Made by a program: the position numbers and the translations under genes. Source: Sabethes cyaneus (lineage: Eukaryota > Arthropoda > Insecta > Diptera > Culicidae). From it: a stretch of DNA of 64,000 bases. The stretch covers positions 235,938,027 through 236,002,026 of the forward strand of contig NC_071355.1 of assembly GCF_943734655.1 (NCBI RefSeq), in the 5' to 3' direction. This document shows, piece after piece, positions 21,538-30,200 of the stretch (position 1 is its first letter; every line of letters starts with the position of its first letter). The notes under the pieces were generated by a model. That model was given only the letters and a program-made list of their open reading frames with translations. It did not search any database and was not told the DNA's origin.

Positions 21538-21705
21538 GACGAAAGACGAAAGACGAAAGATGAAAGATGAAAGACGAAAGACGGAAGACAAAGGACGAAA
21601 GATGAGAGGCGAAAACCCATGAACGGACGGGAGACAAAAGTCAAAATTTGACAAACGAAAGGCGAAAGATGAAATACGAACGACAAAGGACAAAAAATCA
21701 AAGAT
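21538..21705 (+). repeat. Degenerate GACGAAA heptamers
   Basis: GACGAAA and GATGAAA units follow the GTAAAGA array without a break, then decay into longer irregular units (GACAAAGGACAAAAAATC) and end in unique DNA. Confidence 0.8.
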
Positions 21706-24700
21706 AAAATACCATGCATGATGCTTGTTTTGAGTTTAGTTTGCTTCAACTATTTGGTTGTTTTGCATTGATTTTTTTTTTAAATTCAGATTCATATTCA
21801 CCATTTATATTTTACTTTAACAGTAATTCTTTCTTTTGTTTTTGTTATCCAAAAGAAGCTATTTTAAAATGGTTTTAGGTTATGTTTATTCTATTTCTAA
21901 TGACGTGTTTTCGTAATATAAAACGCGAAATTCATATTTCGTTTCTTCATTGTTTCATTTCCAGTCTTAAATGCTTCATAACGTTGCTGAAAAACACGAC
22001 AATGCCAGGCAACACCGCCTTCATTCGAAGCCGATTCGCACAAGAAAATGTCTATCGTGCTGTTTTTCTTTTGACCTTGTAGTATTTACCTACGCTACCG
22101 ATATCGTTTAGTAAACAAAGCAATAAACATAAATCGGTTAACAGCTAGCTCCTGGGAGATGGAACTGCTGACCAGATAGTATTATATATTCGCTAATCGA
22201 AATATCGCCATAGCAGAAACATAAAACCATTGGAAACGACCGACGCGGCGATAACGTTGCTCGTGTCGTCATAATTCCATGGACATTTTTTTATTGGCTG
22301 CCTCTTTTTTTTTCTTCGTGTACAATGAATCCAATTTGTTCACGCTATTTTCCTGTCATCTGACAAAAATAATTTCTTCCACGAGCTTTCAACTGTACCG
22401 TGAACTAAAACTATACACAACACACTGGTAGTAATGTAACCTTAAAATAAAAGGCAAAAAAATAGAATCTGCTACATTTACACACACGTTCGTCCATGAC
22501 CTCTCCCTAGTTGTGATCTCCAACGTTTAATGCAGGGATGGCAGAGGAAATTTTTCCCATTCCAATGATAATAGTTTTCTTCCATTTCCGGTTGCCTGCA
22601 CATTTGTGCGAGATTGAGCCATATTTATCTTCCATTTTGCCCAGTGTAAACAGCAGCAGCAACGGCGTGGTTGTAGAAAAGTTGCGAACGCCTCCTGTCT
22701 GTCTCGGCATCATCGGTGGCCGACGGCGGCATCCAGTTACGTATACGGACCGGACGGGGTGTCACTTTTCCTTCGCCACACCGCACCGATTCGGAGTTGT
22801 GTTCGTGGTGCACAGCAAAACGGAACGGCTTGAAGAAGAGTGGGTAAATATGTATTCTGTTTGGAGTGGAGTGGTGCTGCTGTGAGGCAAACAACTCTCA
22901 CGGTTGTAATCAACATCACGAAGTTACTGGGTGAGTTTTGCCAGGATTCGCTGCGTGATTGGCTTGTGTTGTAGGTAGAAAGTTGCGGCTTCTGTGTAGC
23001 AACACTTGGTCTATAGCCGTCTACAACTGGGAGTTGTTTGGTATTGAGATGAATGGAGTAAAATAGGTGAATGGTGAAAACATTTTTAAACAAACCGAGT
23101 ATATTCCAGCTTACGGTTAATTTACCGAAAGTTGCTTGATTTATTCTAAAAATAATTTCTAGGGAATAATAAAATAGGAAGCCCAAACTAACGAAAAATG
23201 GCCATTTAAACCTCTCTCCCTCTCATGTTGCGTGCTTTGACCGTACAGGGAAAAAAACGAAAGCTTTTTCGTTGCATGAAACCGGGAGCATGAAAAAGTT
23301 CGTGCGGTAATTAAAATGGGACCGAGTAATATAATCTAGACCACTGGGTCCGTGTCGGTTACAACCTGGGGTACATGTACTCACTCCTCACTTACTATTA
23401 CTATGTACGCGGCTTTGCTAAATGTGAACTGAGCACGATCGCTGCTGCAACGTTCGTTGCCACGTTATGTGGCGGTCAGGTATAAATCATAGAAAATGTA
23501 CGATTAGAAATTGGGCTCATCTGCTGTGGTTTTATTGCCACCATAAGGGGCGGGGGTCTCTTTGTGCGTAGATACCGGTACCAACGATGAACCACTTGCG
23601 AGGTAATATTAATTTGCCAACTGCTTGCTGATTCATAAATTTAGCGACTAAAGCAATGCTCGACAACGACATATAAATATATACGACAGCAGCAGAATGA
23701 ATTCCGTTCCATTGCATTGACATAGATATATTCGTTTCCAGGAGAATGCCGATGTTATTTTGACTGATTGATTTTCATAGGGACGCATTCATAAACAGCG
23801 TTAATCTTTTCTTCATGCTACAGGATTTTTATGCAAACCCTGGTAGTATCATTAAGCTTTAGAATGTTAGTACCTACTTACCATCATCTTGGTTAAAGGT
23901 TAGCTTCATGGCCAGTTTTGCTATTATATATGCTAAAATTAATTTTCTGGGTCCTGCCATGACCGGACTGAAATTCACACTACATGTGCAACAAATGTGT
24001 TAAGCTTATGAAAATGACACGCTCCAAAGAGACTATGTCATGGATAAGCTGTTTGTGCGAGTTGAACAGTTTGTGAAAGGTACGGAAAATCAGTGAGGAT
24101 TTCAGTGAGCCAAAACAAGCAATTAAAGTCGTTGGTAAACACTTGAAGAAGCGCTACAAAGCTACTGAATAGACGTGTTCACCACGTATTTCTCCAGTCG
24201 CTGTAATGACTTTACCGCTTTCGTTATTTATCCCAACGAAACGTTTTCAAACACAGAAAACGTCAAAATATGGTTGACAAGTAAAATTAGATAATTACAA
24301 TCCATCCAATGTTCCGTGGTGTGCTTTTAGTACTTCAGATGATGATGTTCCCCTGCTTCGAGTGTGCAATAAATATGTTCTACTGGCGGCAGTCCGTCTT
24401 TAGGACGTCAGACGCATCACCAAAACGTTCGTGGAGTCCGAAGGAAAAACTGGCAACTTTTTTGATGGTCAGTTCGTTCGGCTTTTTGACAAAATATTCA
24501 GCTTCTACTGTGACCGATAGCCGACCATTACAATAGCTGTAAAACGTGTGACGATGGAGTGGCAATTGCCGTTTGGTTTAGAAATTTCAACGAATTTTCG
24601 AGCTAAATGTTCATAAAACAGACGCAACAACGATGCGCTAAGTCATAAACAAGGAGAGTAACACTCTGGAAGGTCTCATTCAGTATGGTTACGGTACGTT

Positions 24701-25379
24701 TGACAGCTTTTCACCCCAGCACGGACCGTTTGTGTCAACGCATATACGCCCCAACGGTGAAATCTAGCCGAAGCCTCTGTAAATCTCCACTCAGGGATTT
24801 GAAATTGTTTATGAATTAGTGCGTTATGCTCTGAATGCTCTGAAGCGCCTTACAAATCACGCTTGGTTCAATTACGTCTCCTCTTCATGGAGGTCGCGAT
24901 CGTACTCGTCGTACTGCGACTAGTCACGATCCTACTGCAGTGCAACCGCTTCTGTCGGGGTGAATGACGCATTTTTACACATGAGAGGTACACGCTACCC
25001 GTAATTTTGTTGTTGATGACAGAAAAGAAAAGGAAACTCCTTGAATTAAATTCGATAACTTCTCAGTGTGATGGGTTTCCACATTTCGGCGGAATCTGGG
25101 AAGCATGAATCAAATCGTTTAAATTTCACGTATCTGAGCCACCAATCATGTAGAACCTCACAAAGCTGTTCGGCTCTGTAGCAGATTTGTTTGCGTTAAC
25201 TTCCGTCCATTTTCTCGTCGGCAAACCTTTGAGTGTTCATTAACTGCATTCAGTTGGACTGCAGTCTAAAGCTAAATTAATTTTTTGCGAACGAAAAAGA
25301 TTAAAAGATTAAAAGTGCTGCCATTAAGATTAACGCGAATACTAGACACAACACTTATGGTTCTTACAAAATACCTTAT
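21706..25379. other. Intergenic, no gene recognised
   Basis: Mixed unique sequence. The stretch 22520-22890 is less AT-rich and has overlapping open frames on both strands of about 90-150 codons, none with a recognisable domain. The frame at 24380-24565 (minus) has a faint transposase-like look but no diagnostic residues. No RNA gene seen. Confidence 0.4.
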
Positions 25380-25423
25380 CCGCTAACCGGTTTCGGGTAT
25401 GATGCTACCCATCATCAGAGCGG
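25380..25423 (-). ncRNA. Hammerhead-ribozyme-like motif downstream of the Penelope-like frame
   Basis: On the minus strand the order is CCGCT, then the conserved box CTGATGA, then a stem-loop with GGGTA pairing TACCC, then GAAA, then the self-complementary ACCGGT, then AGCGG, which pairs with the first block. This matches the hammerhead layout stem I, core, stem II, core, short stem III. Penelope-like elements are known to carry minimal hammerheads with very short stem III in their terminal repeats. One extra T lies between CTGATGA and stem II, which may reduce or abolish activity. It lies 36 bases past the stop of the GIY-YIG frame. Confidence 0.55.
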
Positions 25424-25459
25424 TGGTCGACTGGATACAAAGCAGTAATTTGCTGTTTA

Positions 25460-26014
25460 CTACAGTTTCAACTTCGTCAGTTGAAAGAGCGGTGAGGTGA
25501 TGAGAGCGTCATCCTCATTCATCAGGGGACGGTCCTCCGTACAGATGTACATCGACTCCCACGCAGTCAAATGAGAAGAATTTCTCACGTTTTTGAGCAG
25601 CTTTGCGTTTCCCCAATTGATATTGTGTTTGGAGCAGATTGAGTGCATGGCTACACTGGAGTCGTTGGGCCGTTCGTTCTCCACTGCCTTTCTATGTTCC
25701 TTTAGGCGAATTTTGAATTTTCTCCGCGTTTGCCCGATGTACACCGCTGGGCAATCCTGGCACGGAATTTCATAAATTCCTGAGCGTTCGTCGGGCGGAA
25801 CCTTGTCCTTTTGATTATTCAAAAGTTCCTGTAAGGCATTGCCGCTTTTGTGGACCACTTGGAAACCATGCCGCTTAAGTACCTTTCTAATATGGTTTGT
25901 TACTTTCGGGTAAAACGGCAGGCTGATTCTTTGTACTTCTTCTCTTTCAGGCTGTAGTGTAGTGGTATCATGGCGCTGTTTTTTGCGGAGATGTTTGCGG
26001 ATTATGTGGTCCAC
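25460..26014 (-). pseudogene. Penelope-like retroelement, 5'-truncated C-terminal part with GIY-YIG endonuclease
   Basis: The 184-residue frame holds the C-terminal part of a Penelope-like polyprotein. About 90 residues of linker are followed by a GIY-YIG nuclease domain, which nicks DNA to prime reverse transcription. Visible signatures are GIYEIPC, then VYIGQTRRKF with the catalytic-type Arg, then KIRLKEH, and later ESMYI with the candidate metal-binding Glu. The CxxC of IPCQDC and later Cys/His residues fit the finger-like insertion described for this family. The reverse transcriptase that should precede it is missing. The frame is open and ends in a stop at 25460. The first codon shown is GTG and falls at the truncation point, so there is no real start. 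A fold-back at 26006-26036 marks the broken 5' edge. Confidence 0.85.
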
Positions 26015-26036
26015 AAAAGCGGCAATGCCTTACAGG
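26006..26036 (+). repeat. Fold-back copy of internal Penelope-like sequence at the truncated edge
   Basis: Plus-strand GTGGTCCACAAAAGCGGCAA and the following CCTTACAG repeat, in inverted orientation, a segment inside the adjacent frame at about 25828-25858. The junction sits on the near-palindrome GTGGTCCAC, which both segments share. This is the pattern expected when reverse transcription switches template or inverts its 5' end. Confidence 0.7.
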
Positions 26037-26058
26037 CCGATGAGGCCAAAAATATATT

Positions 26059-26135
26059 GGGTAGTTGAATTGGTAAGTAGGACTCCAACCCACACTTTCT
26101 TGGTTGATGCCCGAGTGTTTTGACAATTAAACTAT
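26059..26135 (-). repeat. tRNA-derived SINE head, copy 2
   Basis: Read on the minus strand it carries TAGTTTAATTGTCAAAACAC (A-box region), then CGGGCATCAACCAAG, and then GTGGGTTGGAGTCC (B-box-like). It aligns with the plus-strand copy at 5171-5235. It lies 23 bases beyond the fold-back at the Penelope-like edge. Confidence 0.5.
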
Positions 26136-26619
26136 TAACACACAACCCTATATTAGACAGTCTCATATTTAATTTTGTCCCACCAGTCTGACCATTTCAT
26201 ATAAGCACACATACGCTCCCCGGACGACGGTATTTTTTTTGAAAGATTGCTCTTTTACTTCTACGAGAAAATCGAGAAAATAGACGATTATCCATCCAGT
26301 CTACCATTCTTCTCACCAAACGCTCCTTTAATAATAAAAAAATAGTTTGCGTTGAACCACGATAGAGTCAGAGACAAGTAAAACAGAAAAACACCCCCAG
26401 TGTGGTACAACACCAGCGTGGAGATGGAGAAGGAAAGTGGGTTCAGTGCAGTTACAATTGGCTCCCATTATTGGTTCGTCGATTGAACACGCGGCATCTC
26501 TTAGCTTGGTAAAAATGAATGAACTGCGTTCCATTCAAATTTACCGATTTTTTCCCGTTACGTCTTGCCCCACCCTAGGAATACAATAAATTATGAATTT
26601 GATTTTAGGGAAGTTGAAA
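26136..26619. other. Intergenic between the SINE piece and the minisatellite
   Basis: No gene recognised. The segment 26285-26350 resembles 5268-5345 (both contain CCATCCA, CATTCTTC and AAATAGTTT(A/G)CGT), suggesting another shared dispersed repeat. Confidence 0.4.
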
Positions 26620-26755
26620 AAGGGCAGTGAGAGAAGGGCAGTAAGAGAAGAGCAGTGAGAGAAGGGTAGTGAGAGAAAGAAAGTGAGAGAAGGGAAGTGA
26701 GCGAAGGGAATTGAGAGAAGGAAAATGAGAGAAGGAAAGTGCTGGAAGGAAAGTC
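26620..26755 (+). repeat. GTGAGAGAAGGGAA minisatellite
   Basis: About nine to ten copies of a 14-bp unit such as AGTGAGAGAAGGGA with a few changes, passing directly into the CAGA-type array. Confidence 0.85.
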
Positions 26756-27181
26756 AGATAGACAGACAAACAGACCGACAGACAGATAGACAGACAGACT
26801 GGACCAAGAGATAGGCTGTAAAACAGACAGACTGGGTAGACAGACAGATAGACAGACTGGACAGACAGACAGACAGAATGGAAAAACAGACAGTCAGACT
26901 GGACAGACACAAAGACTGGACAAATAGACAAACAGATTGGACACACAGGCTGTACAGATAGACAGATTGGACAAACGGACAGACTGGACAGATAGACAAA
27001 GACAGATAGACAGACTGGACAGACAGACAGACTGGACAAACAGACAGAGAGATAGACAAACTGGACAGATAGACAGACAGACTAGACAGACACACAGACT
27101 GGACAGACCGACAGACTGAAAAACAGACAGATTGGACAGATAGACAGACTAGACAGATGGACTAGACAGACAGACTGGCAG

Positions 27182-27545
27182 CACCAACTCGTATATCAAT
27201 GTACGAAAACTATCGTAAATATCTTTTAAGAAATTCGGATTTGTAAATAAAGCCTAATAAAGCGCGCACAAGTCGATATTCTATCGTTTATAATGCTAGT
27301 AACTGACCAACATACGATTTTCAGCACAAAGTCGTATAGCTGTATGCAGCTGGTCACGCTTAATTGGACCTTATCGTATTGAAAAACCTATATAAGTGTA
27401 TCGCTCAAAATTATTCCTCAGTTCGTATATCGCCTCCAAAATGGTACGGATAAGCGACTGTTGCGCGTCGAATACGATTTTGTTGAATACATATCAGTAC
27501 GTAACTCTTATTTGCAGTCTAATTATACAAATAAAAATGCTGACT
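27182..27545. other. Unique insert inside the CAGA minisatellite
   Basis: About 364 bp without short-period repeats. It contains several TCGTAT and ATACGA motifs in both orientations (27190, 27330, 27376, 27424, 27470), hinting at a MITE, but I could not define clean terminal inverted repeats or a target duplication. Confidence 0.45.
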
Positions 27546-27734
27546 GGGAAACAGACTGGACAGACACAAAGACTGGACAGGTAGACAGGCAGATTGGACA
27601 GACAGACTGGATAGACAGATAATCAGACTGGACTGACAGACAGACAGACTGGACAGATAAATAGACAGACAGACCGGCAGACTGAAAAACAGACAGATTG
27701 GTCAGACAGACAGATAGACATACAGACAGACTGG

Positions 27735-28040
27735 ACAGACAGACAGACTGGACAGACAGACAAACTGGGCAGTCAGGCAGCTTGGACAGACAGACAGACT
27801 GGACAGATAGACTGACTGGACAGACAAACAGATTAGACAGACACAGACTGGACAGACAGACTAGACAGACAGTCAAACTGGGCAGACAGACAGACTGGAC
27901 AGACAGACAAACTGGGCAGTCAGGCAGCTTGGACAGACAGACAGACTGGACAGATAGACTGACTGGACAGACAAACAGATTAGACAGACACAGACTGGAC
28001 AGACAGACTAGACAGACAGTCAAACTGGGCAGACAGACAG
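27735..28040 (+). repeat. 147-bp tandem duplication within the minisatellite
   Basis: The landmark AGTCAGGCAGCTTGG occurs at 27771 and 27918, exactly 147 bases apart. The surrounding CAGA-unit order is the same in both copies almost without change. This is a higher-order repeat built from the simple units. Confidence 0.8.
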
Positions 28041-28440
28041 ACTGGACAGACAGACAGACTGGACAGACTGAAGTTTTTGGAGCGTCTTAGTAGAATACGA
28101 AACCTAAAAATAAAAAATATTTTTAGACTGGACAGACAAACAGACTGGACAGACAGACAGACAGACAGACAGACTGGACAAACACACAGACAGACAGATT
28201 GGACAAACAAGCAAACTGGACAGACAGACAGACCGGACAAATAGACAGACAGACTGGACAGACAGATAAGCAGATAGTGTCTTTTCTCGAGTGTCTCACA
28301 CTCTCTAGGTCATGCTTCACTTGGTCTCACCATCTAGCACACTGACATTGAAAAGATCACATTTCGATTGATCAATAGTATATGTTTTTTTTTGTTTGGT
28401 TATAGTCACTTTAATAGCTCGGGTTATTCGTAACTTTTGC

Positions 28441-28512
28441 GGGGTTGGGATTTGAACCCGGGTCTTTGGCGTGAGAAGCGTGAATGATAACCACTACACC
28501 GGGATTGACCCC
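28441..28512 (-). repeat. tRNA-like sequence (SINE head or tRNA pseudogene)
   Basis: The 72-base minus-strand sequence starts GGGGTCA and ends AACCCC, giving a mostly paired acceptor stem. It contains GGTGTAGTGGTTATCATT (A-box region, closest to Val/Asp/Glu-type tRNAs) and GGGTTCAAATCCC (B box). The anticodon stem and two acceptor pairs do not close properly, so it is unlikely to be a working tRNA. Confidence 0.5.
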
Positions 28513-28599
28513 TATATAGTGAATGTTAATACTAAGCAAGAAAATGTCTATATTTTCCTCATGGTTTCCCAACTTCAAAGTTGATCAGAGGACAAAAAT

Positions 28600-28735
28600 C
28601 TATTTATATAAGACCTGTTTATATAATCTATTTATATAAGGTCTGTAACCAAAACCAGGTCTCTGACAGAACGTCATAAGAGGCTTATCAGTAATTACAA
28701 GCTCCTGACAGGAAGTCATGTTTTCATAGTGATGA
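28600..28735 (+). repeat. Short dispersed repeat with TATATAAGG...GTCTGTAACC
   Basis: TATATAAGGTCTGTAACCAAAAC, split here as TATATAAGG and TCTGTAACCAAAAC, and the following CTGACAGAACGTCAT resemble 57345-57440 (TATATAAGAGGC, TCTGTAGCCAAAAC, CCTGACACGTTGTCAT) in the same orientation. Both lie beside copies of the element that carries the 10-bp minisatellite. Confidence 0.4.
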
Positions 28736-28754
28736 GTTCTATTTTCAGTCACCT

Positions 28755-29637
28755 AACTGGTCGACTGCTGGACTCCTCGATTGTTCAACTGGTTGACTAG
28801 ACTGCTCGACTGAAATGGTTGATTAGACTACTCGATTTGATTGCTCGACTGGACTGCTCATCTGAGCTGCTCGACTGAACTGTTCGATTCGATTGTGCGA
28901 CTCCACTGCTTGCTTGGACAAATCGACTAGACCGCTTGACTGAACAACTCAATTCAACTGCTCGAGTGGACTACTCGACTTAACTGCTCGATTCGACTAC
29001 TTGACAATTTTTTCGACTTACTACTCGACCCGACTGCACGACTTAACTGCACGATTAAACTGCTCGACTGGACTGCTCGATTCGACTGCTCGATTTGACA
29101 GTTCGACTCACCTGCTTTACTGGACTGTTTGACTAAACAGCTTAATTTCACTGCTTGACTCAACTGCTCAATTTCATTGCGAAACTTAACTGCTCGACTG
29201 AACCACTTGACCCGACTGCTCGACTAGACTACTCGACTAAACTGTTTGATTCGACCACTCGACTCAGCTGCTCGATTTAACTGCTCGATTCAACTGATTG
29301 ACTGGACTACTCGACTCAACTACTCGATTGAACTGTTCGACTGGACCACTGAATTAAAATGCTCGACTTGACTGCTCGATTCAACTGCTCGACTTAGCTG
29401 CTCGGTCGAACTGCTCAACTGAACTGCTTGACTGAACAGCTTGATATAACTGCTCGACTAGACTACTCAATTCAACTGATTGACTGGACTACTCGACTCA
29501 ATTGCTCGATTAAATTCTTCGACTGGACTACTGGATTAAACTGCTCGACTTCCCGATCCAACTGCTCGACCCAACTGCTTGATTCTACTACTCGACTCGC
29601 CTGCTCATCTCGCCTACTCAACTCGATTGTTTGCCGC
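28755..29637 (+). repeat. ACTGCTCGACT minisatellite (10-bp units)
   Basis: About 85 diverged units of CTGCTCGACT, with variants CTGCTCGATT, CTACTCGACT and CTGCTTGACT. It is the internal array of element X; the reverse complement occurs at 56150-56765. Confidence 0.85.
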
Positions 29638-29644
29638 GATATTT

Positions 29645-29898
29645 TATGGTCGGTGTTAAATCAGACCGGATCAAGCAGCAAAATTTTAAAAAATGAGTTA
29701 ATAACAGCAAACGTTAAAGAATTTTCTAAGCATTATTTTACTTTAATCAGACTACATAAGTGTTGCAAACAGCCAGAGTTATAAGATGATTTCGAACTAT
29801 TGAGAGCTATAAACCATACAGAGCAGCAAACTTTGAATGCGTTTGTCTCGAAGTCAGAATTTTGTTACTTGGTTCTGCCTGATTTAACACCGACCATA
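29645..29898. mobile_element. 254-bp MITE inserted in element X copy 1
   Basis: The left end is TATGGTCGGTGTTAAATCAG and the right end in reverse is the same 20 bases. Similarity continues inward to about 45 bases (ATCAAGCAGCAAAATT against ACCAAGTAACAAAATT). The second copy of element X lacks it. The target duplication is not clear, because the two element copies differ around the site. Confidence 0.75.
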
Positions 29899-30200
29899 TA
29901 AATCGGTTCGCGGCAGGAAATGGACGGCTCAAAGCCTCTCACACAAAAGAGCCATTGTGCCCACCTTAGAATCAGGACAATGAAGATAATTTTTTTATTC
30001 AGTTAAATAAAATCCAATGCGAGCATAAAAACTATTTGTTTCAGTTTCCGCCTAAGACTCTTTTATATACAACATCTTACAGCTATATTATGCAATATAA
30101 GAACCCAAAGAACTAATACAAAGATTGAACATCTTCGCAAACACTGGCCAATGAAATGTATCCGCAGTTTTCTGAACAGACATTTATATTTTCCGGATCG

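Larger units (their letters stand above)
26756..28275 (+). repeat. CTGGACAGACAGA minisatellite array with two interruptions
   Basis: GACAGACA tetramer runs alternate with ACTGGACAG at roughly 12-20 base spacing. The array is broken by a non-repetitive insert at 27182-27545 and a short one at about 28066-28124. Stop-free frames across it encode Cys/Leu/Ser-rich or Asp/Arg/Gln/Thr-rich low complexity in all frames and are not genes. Confidence 0.9.
28736..30200 (+). mobile_element. Dispersed element X, copy 1, with internal 10-bp minisatellite
   Basis: The segment aligns with the reverse complement of 55815-56785. Shared blocks in order are TTCAGTCACCT(A/C)ACTGGTCGACTG, the ACTGCTCGACT minisatellite, CGATTG(T/C)TTG(C/T)CGCGATA, TTCAGTTAAATAAAA, GCGAGCATAAAAACTATTTG, AAAGAACTAATA(C/T)AAAGATT and a last block near CAGACATTTAT. 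A separate 254-bp inverted-repeat insertion (29645-29898) is present only in this copy. No coding frame is recognised, and the terminal structure is not clear, so its class is open. Confidence 0.65.

Noticed and set aside
12095..21705. CRISPR-like array
   Set aside because: The repeats are head-to-tail without unique spacers of regular length, in a eukaryotic context.
22538..23186. Overlapping frames of 115 and 149 codons
   Set aside because: They are on opposite strands over the same DNA and show no recognisable motif.
24309..24565. Possible transposase N-terminus
   Set aside because: Faint resemblance only, no diagnostic residues, and flanking frames are broken.
26605..28320. Cys/Leu/Ser-rich secreted-peptide-like open frames
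   Set aside because: They arise from the GACAGACA minisatellite in all frames and have no independent start, splice or domain support.
28441..28512. Functional tRNA gene
   Set aside because: A- and B-box regions are good, but the anticodon arm and two acceptor pairs fail, so it is called SINE or pseudogene.
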